A stretch of 7,841 nt of DNA from an uncultured bacterium (lineage in GTDB: Bacteria; Bacillota; Clostridia; Lachnospirales; Lachnospiraceae). Shown in pieces: positions 1 to 6,299 of this stretch; positions within the stretch are counted from its first letter, which is position 1; each line of letters opens with the position of its first letter. The position numbers and the translations under genes are program-made. The notes below the pieces were generated by a model. It was not told the origin of the DNA. It was given only the letters and a program-made list of their open reading frames with translations, and ran no database searches. Where the stretch lies: assembly GCA_947086625.1 (NCBI GenBank), contig CAMTZV010000052.1:1-7841 (forward strand). Direction: 5' to 3'.

Positions 1-450
1 ATCCCGGTCATTTTCCTGACGGCGCGGGGAGCGGTGAACGACCGCATCAAGGGGCTTCGGCTCGGCGCGGACGACTACATCGTAAAGCCGTTTCAGAGCG
101 GCGAGCTTTTAGCGCGCATGGAGGCGGTGCTGCGGCGTTACGGGCGGGACAAAAAGGAGCTGGCCTTTGCGGACGTGACGGTGAACCTCTCGTGCAGAAA
201 GGCATTCCAGAACGGGCGGGAGGTCGATCTGACCGTAAAGGAGTTTGACCTTCTGGTGGAGCTGATGCAGAATAAAAATGTGGCCCAGTACCGGGACAAG
301 CTCTATGAGCGCGTGTGGAAGGAGCCGTTTTTAGGCGATACGCGCACGCTGGACACGCACATCCAGAGGCTTCGCAAAAAGCTCGGCTGGGAGAACTATA
401 TCAAAACCGTATTCCGCATCGGATACCGTCTGGAGGGCGAGGGGCAATGA
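1..450 (+). CDS. OmpR/PhoB-family response regulator, 5' truncated by window edge
   Basis: This is the cytoplasmic transcription-factor half of a two-component system; once phosphorylated by its kinase it would bind promoter DNA. The reading frame is open from base 1, so 149 residues are seen of a family usually near 225-230; about 80 N-terminal residues, including the phospho-acceptor Asp, lie outside the window. Visible are the end of the receiver domain ([10 protein letters not shown] with the switch Thr, then [10 protein letters not shown] with the conserved Lys) and a complete winged-helix DNA-binding domain (about residues 53-147: [13 protein letters not shown], then [14 protein letters not shown] recognition helix, then the [11 protein letters not shown] wing). 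The stop codon overlaps the kinase start as ATGA, which indicates translational coupling and a cognate pair. The family call is secure; the regulon is unknown. Confidence 0.95.
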   Translation: MPVIFLTARGAVNDRIKGLRLGADDYIVKPFQSGELLARMEAVLRRYGRDKKELAFADVTVNLSCRKAFQNGREVDLTVKEFDLLVELMQNKNVAQYRDKLYERVWKEPFLGDTRTLDTHIQRLRKKLGWENYIKTVFRIGYRLEGEGQ

Positions 451-1940
451 AGCTTGGCGCAAAAATTTTCTGCTACGTCACGATCTTTTTCAGCGCGGCG
501 TTTCTGTTCGGCGGCTACGTGCTCATTTCCTATTTCTACGAGGTGGCGATGGGGCGCGAGGTGGAAACCGCCGTGGAGCAGTACCAGTACAACAAGTTCG
601 TGGTGGAGGCGAATCTGATCACCCGGGGCGAGGAATGGTTTGAGGGGGCGCTGGGCGGGGAGTATGATATGGAGAGCATGGCGTCGGATATGAACGGAAC
701 CGTCGCCTTTTTTTCACTTGCAAAAAATGAGCTGCTCTCGAAGTTTCCGAGGGGGACGGACGCGGCGCGGCTGCTCTGTGACATCTCGGAGGATCAGGTA
801 AAGTACCGCTTTTTAAAAGCAGGGGAGCGGATGTACGTGCTCGTGGCGGGGCTTGTACCGCACGGCTCCACCGGCATATATCTCGTGACGGGCGTGGACG
901 TGCAGCAGGTGCTGGAGCAGCAGGAGCGGATCGTGGAAAAATTCGGCGCGGTCTATGCCGCCGCGATCGCCGTCGGAATGGTGCTCATTTTAGGCTTCTC
1001 GGCCGTGCTGACAAAGCCGATCAAGCGCCTGATCTCGGCGACGAAAAAGATCGCGGACGGCAACTACGGGGAGCGCATCGCGGCCACGGGCAGCGACGAG
1101 GTCGGGCAGCTCGCCGCGGATTTCAACCGGATGGCGGCGGCCGTGGAGGAGAAGGTGCAAAAGCTCTCGGACAATGCGCGCCAGAAGGAGGATTTTGTCG
1201 CAAACTTTGCACATGAATTAAAGACGCCGCTCACGTCCATCATCGGCTACGCCGACCGCATATACAAAAAGGAGCTGCCGCGCGCAGAGCAGCGGCAGGC
1301 GGCGTACTACATCTGGAACGAGGGGATGCGCTTGGAGGCGCTCTCGTTAAAGCTCATGGATCTGACCGTTTTAAGCCACGGGGAATTTTCCTTACAGCGG
1401 GTGGAGGCGGACTCTCTTTTGCGGGAGCTCTCGGCGGACGTGGCATTTCTCATGGAGGAAAAACAGATTTCCTTTTCGTGCGAGTCAGAACAGGCGTCCG
1501 TCGCGGTGGAGTACGATCTGTTTAAAACGCTTTTTCTGAATCTCGTGGACAACGCGGCGAAGGCGGGCGCAGGGCAGATCCGTGTCACGGGACGGGTGGA
1601 AGATGTGTTTTCGGCAGGAAGCAAAGAGGAGGCCGGGGAAGGCGGCGGGGGATGCGCCGTGTCGGAGGATCAGGGCGCGCGCCGCTATGTGATCACGGTG
1701 GAGGACGACGGCAGCGGCATTCCGGCAGGAGAGCTAAGCCGTATTACCGAGGCGTTTTACATGGTCGACAAATCCCGCTCACGAAAGCTGCACGGGGCGG
1801 GCATCGGGCTTGCGTTGTGCGAACAGATCGCCCGTATCCACGGGAGCGCGCTGGAATTTGAGAGCGACGGGAAGAGCGGCACGCGGGTTCGCATTGCGCT
1901 GCGCATGGAGGAGGAAGACATGGAGGGCGGCGTTCGATGA
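447..1940 (+). CDS. Membrane sensor histidine kinase (HAMP, HisKA, HATPase_c)
   Basis: This sensor kinase autophosphorylates on His and passes the phosphate to the response regulator encoded just upstream. The 497-residue protein starts at the ATG that overlaps the regulator's stop; an open frame continues upstream to 315 but only inside the regulator gene. Order: membrane segment (about 8-30), extracytoplasmic sensor region of about 135 residues, second membrane segment (about 167-190), HAMP linker (about 191-240), H-box [15 protein letters not shown] with His256, N-box [10 protein letters not shown] with Asn369, G1 box EDDGSGIP (from 419), and G2 box GAGIGLAL (from 450). All catalytic motifs are intact. 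Between the N-box and G1 lies an unusual Gly/Glu-rich insertion of roughly 20 residues. The stop overlaps the next gene as ATGA. The ligand cannot be inferred. Confidence 0.95.
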   Translation: MKLGAKIFCYVTIFFSAAFLFGGYVLISYFYEVAMGREVETAVEQYQYNKFVVEANLITRGEEWFEGALGGEYDMESMASDMNGTVAFFSLAKNELLSKFPRGTDAARLLCDISEDQVKYRFLKAGERMYVLVAGLVPHGSTGIYLVTGVDVQQVLEQQERIVEKFGAVYAAAIAVGMVLILGFSAVLTKPIKRLISATKKIADGNYGERIAATGSDEVGQLAADFNRMAAAVEEKVQKLSDNARQKEDFVANFAHELKTPLTSIIGYADRIYKKELPRAEQRQAAYYIWNEGMRLEALSLKLMDLTVLSHGEFSLQRVEADSLLRELSADVAFLMEEKQISFSCESEQASVAVEYDLFKTLFLNLVDNAAKAGAGQIRVTGRVEDVFSAGSKEEAGEGGGGCAVSEDQGARRYVITVEDDGSGIPAGELSRITEAFYMVDKSRSRKLHGAGIGLALCEQIARIHGSALEFESDGKSGTRVRIALRMEEEDMEGGVR

Positions 1941-2728
1941 AAGGCATAAAAAATAAATTGATTACGGCGGCGATGGCGGCGGTTTCCCTGACGGTCGCCT
2001 TTGGCGGATGGTTTTTAACAAAAGAATTGCTCGACCGGAAAAACGCCGAATTTTTGAGCGGCACGGGAGCGGTCGCCCTGCGCGCGGAGCAGACGGCGCT
2101 GCTTGCGCAGGAGCAGGCCGACGAGGCGGCGCGGGCTTTTAAGGAGCATGAAATCCCGGAGGAGCAGATGCGCGAGATCCTCCTTCTGTGGGATTACGGG
2201 GCAAAGGAGATGCCCCACGACCCGAAGGAGGAGCAGATGAATATGGAGCAGGCGATCGAGGCGGGAAAGCAGTGGATCGCCGTGCTGGCAAGGCGCGAGA
2301 TCGTGCCGCAGACGCTTTTGGACGGCGATTTTGACCGGATCACGGCGCAGCTTAGCACCGTGGAGGCACAGACGACGCTTGATGAGCGGCTTTTGAGCCG
2401 TTGGCAGCTGGAATATCGCAAGGACGACGTAGATATCAACCTGACGATTCACGCCATGAGCGGCGAGATCTGGTATGCGAATATCTCCATGATGGCGTAC
2501 AGCAGCCTTGCGTATGCGTACAGCAGTGAAGAGCTGCTCGACCTCATGTTTCCTCGGGCGAAAAGGAGTATAACGGAGGCGCTTGATGTGTATGACGGGC
2601 ATCTCACAAAAATTTTGGAGGAGGAGGACGTGGCGGTGCATTTCTATCTTCGGACGCTTGAAACGAATCTGACGTCCAGCTATGCGATTTCGCTCTGGCT
2701 GGATCCGCTGTACAGCGATTACGAATAA
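1937..2728 (+). CDS. Unnamed single-pass membrane protein, third gene of the two-component operon
   Basis: I do not recognise a named family. The 263-residue protein begins with a short basic segment (MKGIKNK) followed by one hydrophobic helix (about residues 9-28) with no lipobox Cys, so it is likely anchored with a large C-terminal domain outside the cell. Residues about 40-75 are Ala/Glu/Gln-rich and helical. Further on, MNMEQAIEAGKQWIAVL and then WQLEYRKDDVDINLTIHAMSGEIWYANIS loosely recall the helix plus strand pattern of PepSY-like domains; this is a weak pattern match only. The start overlaps the kinase stop (ATGA), so the gene is translationally coupled to the kinase. That suggests an accessory protein that modulates or helps the sensor, which is inference. 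No promoter is visible between it and the kinase. Confidence 0.85.
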   Translation: MKGIKNKLITAAMAAVSLTVAFGGWFLTKELLDRKNAEFLSGTGAVALRAEQTALLAQEQADEAARAFKEHEIPEEQMREILLLWDYGAKEMPHDPKEEQMNMEQAIEAGKQWIAVLARREIVPQTLLDGDFDRITAQLSTVEAQTTLDERLLSRWQLEYRKDDVDINLTIHAMSGEIWYANISMMAYSSLAYAYSSEELLDLMFPRAKRSITEALDVYDGHLTKILEEEDVAVHFYLRTLETNLTSSYAISLWLDPLYSDYE

Positions 2729-2782
2729 TTTACAACTTTGACACATCTTGTACGAAACTCGGAGACATCTCTCTGCTAGGAT
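2729..2782 (+). promoter_or_regulatory. Putative activator-dependent promoter with response-regulator-like repeats
   Basis: Just after the operon stop codon, three imperfect units of a TTnACnnA type follow each other at 9-10 base steps (TTTACAACT at 2729, TTGACACATC at 2738, TTGTACGAAA at 2748). Downstream lies an extended -10 element, TGCTAGGAT (TG at 2774, hexamer at 2777-2782), with no good -35 at 17 bases. Tandem repeats over a missing -35 are the usual layout for activation by OmpR-family regulators. The promoter would drive the peptidase gene. Binding by the adjacent regulator is inference. Confidence 0.4.
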
Positions 2783-2788
2783 ATAGGT

Positions 2789-2809
2789 AACGGCAGGCGG
2801 TATGCCGTT
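2789..2809 (+). other. Leader hairpin 1
   Basis: A perfect 7-base inverted repeat AACGGCA / TGCCGTT (2789-2795 and 2803-2809) encloses a 7-base loop. It sits a few bases downstream of the proposed -10 element, so it would lie at or near the 5' end of the transcript and could protect it or form part of a structured leader. It is not followed by a T run, so it is not an intrinsic terminator. Confidence 0.4.
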
Positions 2810-2831
2810 TCAGATAGATTGATCGGGGCTG

Positions 2832-2878
2832 CGCAGGTCATCCGCCAAAGAGCGGGCGGTGATCTGCGGTGCGGATGA
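2832..2878 (+). promoter_or_regulatory. Leader hairpin 2 with an alternative pairing (possible RNA switch)
   Basis: Bases 2832-2846 pair with 2855-2868 through 14 pairs including one G-U, with a single bulged T at 2841 and an 8-base loop. The segment TCATCCGC (2838-2845), inside the left arm, is also perfectly complementary to GCGGATGA (2871-2878). The two pairings cannot coexist. The second ends 12 bases before AGGAGG (2891-2896), so a choice between them could change access to the ribosome binding site. I do not recognise any known riboswitch consensus here. The structure is read directly; the function is inference. Confidence 0.4.
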
Positions 2879-2890
2879 GCTCTGATATGA

Positions 2891-2931
2891 AGGAGGAAGG
2901 CAAAATGCGGAGCATTTTTGAGAATGCCTTC
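2891..2931 (+). promoter_or_regulatory. Strong ribosome binding site and ATG within a hairpin
   Basis: AGGAGG (2891-2896) lies 8 bases before ATG at 2905, the best translation start signal in this region. That ATG is buried in a stem: AAAATGC (2902-2908) pairs with GCATTTT (2912-2918) across a 3-base loop, and GAAGGC (2896-2901) pairs with GCCTTC (2926-2931), with 2919-2925 bulged. The ATG is one frame off the peptidase frame and would read a protein ending at 3264 that does not look coding in its later part. See the finding on the T run at 2915-2919. Confidence 0.5.
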
Positions 2932-2995
2932 CGACGAGATGCCCGCGAGCAAGAGCGAACGGGCGCTACCTTTAAACAGGGAGGTTTTGCGGAAG

Positions 2996-4021
2996 ATGAG
3001 AAGCGGCGGGATCAGAGCGAACGAATTGCAGACGACGGGAAGGAGGCGCAGGCGGGCGGGAAGCCGGGCGGTATTCCTCGGGATGGCGGTCATTTTTGCG
3101 GTACTTCTGTTTTATATCAGGGACATGAATGCGCGTTTGAAGGAAGTGCAGGAGGTATTAGAGCAGATCAGGCTCGCGCAGAACGGCGGCATGGGAACCG
3201 GGGACGGCAGCGCAGGAGAGACAGGCGTAGCTTCGCCGGCAGGCGAGGTACGCCGCCTGGATGAAAAGGGGACGGCAGCGGACACCGGCAGAGGAACGGC
3301 CGGTGTGAGCCGCCCCGTGCAGCGGACGCTGGCAGAAGCGCTGCAAAGGCTGGAGGAGCTGGGCGAGACGGACGAGACGATCAGAAGCATCTGCGAAAAG
3401 AGCGGCGAATTCCACGAAAAGCTGCTGCTGGCACTGGCAAACAACCCGGAGATGGCGGATTTTGTCGCGGGGTATCCCGACAGCATTTACGACGATTCGT
3501 TTGCCGCGGGCCATCTCACGGACGACGAGAAGGAAAAGGAGTGTCCGCTTCTGCTGCAATGGGACAGGCGCTGGGGCTACCAGCCCTATGGCGATATGAA
3601 CATCGGGATTTCCGGCTGCGGCCCGACGTGCCTTTCGATGGCGCTTTTCGCGCTGACGCGCGACGAGAGCCAGACGCCGCAGAAGATCGCGCTCTATGCG
3701 ATGGACAACGGCTACTATGTAGAAGGGACGGGCACTGCGTGGGCGCTGATCACGGATTACCCGGCGGTGTGCGGCGTGAATGCGCGCGAGGTGCAGATGG
3801 AGGAATCGGCGCTGCGGGCTGCGCTGGACTGGGATCAGATTTTGATCTGTGCGATGGGCCCCGGGGATTTCACGACAGCCGGGCACTTCATCGTGATCTA
3901 TGGCTACGACGAGGACGGCTTTTTCGTGAATGACCCGAACTGCGTTGCGCGGAGCGCGCAGAAGTGGCCGTTTGAGACGCTAAAAGGGCAGATCAAAAAT
4001 ATTTGGGCGCTTTGGGAGTGA
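2996..4021 (+). CDS. Membrane-anchored C39-like cysteine peptidase (Peptidase_C39_2 type)
   Basis: This is likely an extracytoplasmic papain-fold cysteine peptidase; the substrate is unknown. From the ATG at 2996 it has 341 residues: an Arg-rich cytoplasmic start (RRRRRAG), one membrane helix (about 25-43), a helical stalk (about 44-62), a Gly/Ala/Thr-rich linker, a helical region, and the catalytic domain (about 180-341). The domain shows LLLQWDRRWG with the oxyanion Gln188, GISGCGPTCLSMAL with Cys208, AGHFIVIYGY with His297, and VNDPN with Asn312-Asp313, so the active site is complete. The start is uncertain. ATG 2996 has GGGAGG (2979-2984) 11 bases ahead; ATGs at 2924 and 2939 and TTG at 2918 are in frame but lack a nearby site. 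The 3' end overlaps the opposite-strand transporter gene by 29 bases. It may be a target of the upstream two-component system. Confidence 0.88.
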   Translation: MRSGGIRANELQTTGRRRRRAGSRAVFLGMAVIFAVLLFYIRDMNARLKEVQEVLEQIRLAQNGGMGTGDGSAGETGVASPAGEVRRLDEKGTAADTGRGTAGVSRPVQRTLAEALQRLEELGETDETIRSICEKSGEFHEKLLLALANNPEMADFVAGYPDSIYDDSFAAGHLTDDEKEKECPLLLQWDRRWGYQPYGDMNIGISGCGPTCLSMALFALTRDESQTPQKIALYAMDNGYYVEGTGTAWALITDYPAVCGVNAREVQMEESALRAALDWDQILICAMGPGDFTTAGHFIVIYGYDEDGFFVNDPNCVARSAQKWPFETLKGQIKNIWALWE

Positions 4022-5198
4022 GACGGGAAACTGCTCCGCAAAGAACGATTCCGGTGAGCAGCAGCACCGGGAAAATAATACATGCCAAAATCCCCATTTT
4101 CAGGTTGTCTCCAAATGCGCCTGATACCATTCCGGCCAAAGTAGGCCCTCCGGAACAGCCGATATCCCCGCCTAACGCCAGCAGCGCAAACATGGCGGTT
4201 CCGCCGTTTGGCAACGTCTTTGATGCCTTGCTGAAGGTTCCCGGCCACATGATTCCAACCGACAGCCCGCAGAGTGCGCAGGCGATCAGACTAAGCTGCG
4301 GAACAGGGAAAAAAGCAATTCCCAGATAAGATAAAATACATAAAAAACTACTGTAAATCATAAAGCGTTCCAGATGGATGCGGTCGCCGTAGCGGCCGTA
4401 AAACAGTCTTGACATTCCCATTAAAACAGCAAACGCCATCGGCCCTGCCAAATCACCGGCTGCCTTGGAAATCCCGAGCCCCTTTTCCGCAAAAGCGGAA
4501 GCCCATTGGCTCACGGCCTGCTCGCTTGCTCCCGCACAGATCATCATTACAAGCAGAACCCAGAATATTTTTATCCGAAACAATTCTTTTAATTTCAGCC
4601 CGGGTGCGCCGTCCTCAATCAACGGCGCAAAGGGGACTTTGGAAAAGAAAAAGGCATTTGCGATTGGAATGACCGCCCAGATAACCGCCAGAATTTTCCA
4701 GTGATCGATGCCGGCCACATAAAAAAACAGTGTTGAAATGAGCACAACGGAGGCATGGCCCCAGCAGTAAAACGAGTGGAGCATACTCATTGCCTTTTCC
4801 TTATTGTCGGAAGGGCACGCCTCGACAACCGGGCTGACGAGAACCTCCAAAAGGCCGCCGCCGATTGCATAAATCATGACTGCAATCAAAATGCCGATAA
4901 AGGGCGACGGTAAAATCTCCGGTAAGAGCGTGAGAAGAATCAGACCTGAAGCCGACAGAATGTGAGCGGCAATCATTGACACGCGATACCCGATTTTATC
5001 GATAAATGTAACCGAAAGAAGATCAACCAGTAACTGGATTCCAAAATTGAAGGTCACCAGCAGTGTAATCTGTGAAAGCGGTATTTGGTAGCTTTTCTGA
5101 AAAAACAAAAACAGCAGCGGTGCAAAATTGTTGACGACAGCCTGTACGATATAACCCACGAAGCAGGCCGTAATCGTTTTGTTATAGTTATTTTTCAT
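3993..5198 (-). CDS. MFS transporter, about 12 membrane segments, FucP-like style
   Basis: This is an inner-membrane secondary transporter of the Major Facilitator Superfamily. It has 401 residues, a normal length, and about twelve hydrophobic helices. The loop between helices 2 and 3 carries a motif-A-like DKIGYR (67-72), with its partner GRYGDRIHLERF (268-279) in the second half. HSFYCWGHAS (141-150) resembles the FHS/fucose-permease branch, which hints at a sugar or related small molecule, but the substrate cannot be read. The start ATG is preceded by GGGAGGAAA (complement of 5205-5213). The gene is transcribed divergently from the AraC-type regulator, which probably controls it. Its last 29 bases lie within the peptidase gene on the other strand. 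Base composition is more A/T-rich than the flanking genes. Confidence 0.9.
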   Translation of the reverse strand: MKNNYNKTITACFVGYIVQAVVNNFAPLLFLFFQKSYQIPLSQITLLVTFNFGIQLLVDLLSVTFIDKIGYRVSMIAAHILSASGLILLTLLPEILPSPFIGILIAVMIYAIGGGLLEVLVSPVVEACPSDNKEKAMSMLHSFYCWGHASVVLISTLFFYVAGIDHWKILAVIWAVIPIANAFFFSKVPFAPLIEDGAPGLKLKELFRIKIFWVLLVMMICAGASEQAVSQWASAFAEKGLGISKAAGDLAGPMAFAVLMGMSRLFYGRYGDRIHLERFMIYSSFLCILSYLGIAFFPVPQLSLIACALCGLSVGIMWPGTFSKASKTLPNGGTAMFALLALGGDIGCSGGPTLAGMVSGAFGDNLKMGILACIIFPVLLLTGIVLCGAVSRLTPKAPKYF

Positions 5199-5223
5199 TT
5201 TCTATTTCCTCCCGATGTATGAG

Positions 5224-5252
5224 ATTATATCCCATAGTTCTGGGAATGTCAT
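5224..5252 (-). promoter_or_regulatory. Promoter of the MFS gene, with an inverted repeat in the spacer
   Basis: On the minus strand, ATGACA (complement of 5247-5252) and TATAAT (complement of 5224-5229) are separated by exactly 17 bases, a near-consensus housekeeping promoter. The spacer holds the inverted repeat TCCCA (5230-5234) / TGGGA (5241-5245) with a 6-base gap, well placed for an operator. Binding by the adjacent AraC-type protein is inference, as that family more often uses direct repeats. Confidence 0.6.
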
Positions 5253-5281
5253 TGTACAAAATCGCATTATTATGGTACGAT
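5252..5281 (+). promoter_or_regulatory. Promoter of the AraC-type regulator gene
   Basis: TTGTAC (5252-5257) lies 18 bases before TACGAT (5276-5281), which carries the TG of an extended -10 (5273-5274). The -35 is part of the 8-base palindrome TTGTACAA (5252-5259) and abuts the -35 of the divergent transporter promoter, so one regulator could affect both directions. Confidence 0.45.
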
Positions 5282-5320
5282 ATAGCAAATCCTGTTTCGT
5301 TTTCTGGGAGGAGACGTCGT

Positions 5321-6208
5321 ATGGGCATTTATAAAATTGCAACGGATGAAACGCTGCGGGAAACCATCCGGCACGGCGACAGCAAATATCCCTTTGCATA
5401 TTATCCCGAAAATATCTGGCAATTTGATTTCCACCGCATTGACTGGCACTGGCACCACGAATTGGAATTTCTGCTTGTCGCAGAAGGTACGGCGTTCTGC
5501 TCTGCAGGCCCAGACAGGATAGAGCTGCGAAAAGGCTGCGGCATTTTTATCAACAGCGGTATTCTGCACCGTTTTGAGGCACAGTGCAGCACATTTGCTC
5601 CGAATATTGTTTTTTCGCCGGGCCTCTTAGCGCCTGAAGAAAGTCTCATTTATGAAAAATATGTCAGCCCTGTTATAAGCGCTTCTGTCCCGTATAAAAT
5701 ATTTAGTCCGTGCACAATGTGGGAAAATGATGTGCTGCAGCTCCTGTCACAGATTTTTGACCTTCAGGAGACAGAGCCGGATAACGAATTACATACGATG
5801 CAGCTTCTTTTTCAGATGTGGAGTATATTGGTAAAAAATTTGGGTTTAAATGCCGCTTCTGACAGTATGCGGCGCTTAGATCACAGACAGGCAAGGTTAC
5901 AGGCTATGATGCAGTATATTCATGACCACTATATGGAAGAAATTACGCTTGAGATGATTGCGGCAGCCGCATCGATCAGCAAAAGCGGAGCGTTACATAT
6001 TTTTCAGTCAGGTATCCGGATTTCTCCGGTGGCGTATCTCATTCAGTACAGGCTGGCGCAGGCCGCGGAGCAGCTCCATACGACCCAAAAGCCGGTTTCC
6101 TCCATCGCACAAGAAAGCGGGTTTGCGAGCTCTGGATATTTTTGCCGGAAGTTCAGGCAGCATTATCACATGAGCCCAAACGAATACAGGCAGAGGAAAA
6201 CAAAATAG
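5321..6208 (+). CDS. AraC-family transcriptional regulator with cupin sensor domain
   Basis: This cytoplasmic ligand-responsive transcription factor has 295 residues, typical for the family. The N-terminal cupin-like sensor domain (about 30-110) contains the HWHHELEFLLVAEG strand (from His43), RKGCGIFINSGILHRF and neighbouring beta-strand patterns. The C-terminal domain has two helix-turn-helix motifs: about 208-232 (ITLEMIAAAASISKSGALHIF) and about 257-281 (KPVSSIAQESGFASSGYFCRKF), ending in the standard HMSPNEYRQ. ATG 5321 is chosen because GGGAGGAG (5306-5313) precedes it and the cupin begins normally; the open frame back to 5219 crosses the promoters. It is divergent from the MFS gene, the usual layout for a regulator controlling its neighbouring transporter. 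Composition matches the transporter more than the flanks. Confidence 0.93.
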   Translation: MGIYKIATDETLRETIRHGDSKYPFAYYPENIWQFDFHRIDWHWHHELEFLLVAEGTAFCSAGPDRIELRKGCGIFINSGILHRFEAQCSTFAPNIVFSPGLLAPEESLIYEKYVSPVISASVPYKIFSPCTMWENDVLQLLSQIFDLQETEPDNELHTMQLLFQMWSILVKNLGLNAASDSMRRLDHRQARLQAMMQYIHDHYMEEITLEMIAAAASISKSGALHIFQSGIRISPVAYLIQYRLAQAAEQLHTTQKPVSSIAQESGFASSGYFCRKFRQHYHMSPNEYRQRKTK

Positions 6209-6299
6209 CCCTCTGATGTGCGTCACAGCACAAACAGACCATGTACGTTTCGGCAGATCTTTCCGATATCTAATGCAGGAACAGTAAAGGAGGGACCGT

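Noticed and set aside
315..446. Longer start for the histidine kinase
   Set aside because: The extra 44 residues are an out-of-frame reading of the response regulator gene; the ATG at 447 gives a normal N-terminal membrane helix and the ATGA coupling.
2015..2746. Long minus-strand ORF of 243 codons
   Set aside because: It is antisense to the membrane protein gene, rich in Leu/Arg/His as expected for the complement of G/C-rich coding sequence, and has no ribosome binding site or recognisable domain.
2783..2900. Known riboswitch (cyclic-di-GMP, cyclic-di-AMP or cobalamin type)
   Set aside because: Conserved core sequences of these classes that I know are not present; only generic hairpins are seen.
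2905..3264. Plus-strand ORF after the strong AGGAGG site as an independent gene
   Set aside because: From about 3055 it overlaps the peptidase's membrane helix in another frame and turns Gly/Arg-rich; only its start signal is convincing, so it is treated as a frame problem.
3158..3886. Minus-strand ORF of 242 codons
   Set aside because: It lies opposite the peptidase gene, whose catalytic motifs are intact on the plus strand; the reverse product is Arg/Leu-rich without domain signs.
5219..5320. Upstream extension of the AraC-type regulator
   Set aside because: It would cover both promoters; ATG 5321 has its own Shine-Dalgarno site and gives the usual family length.
6217..6232. TGTGC/GCACA hairpin after the AraC-type gene as a terminator
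   Set aside because: The stem is only 5 pairs and no T run follows.
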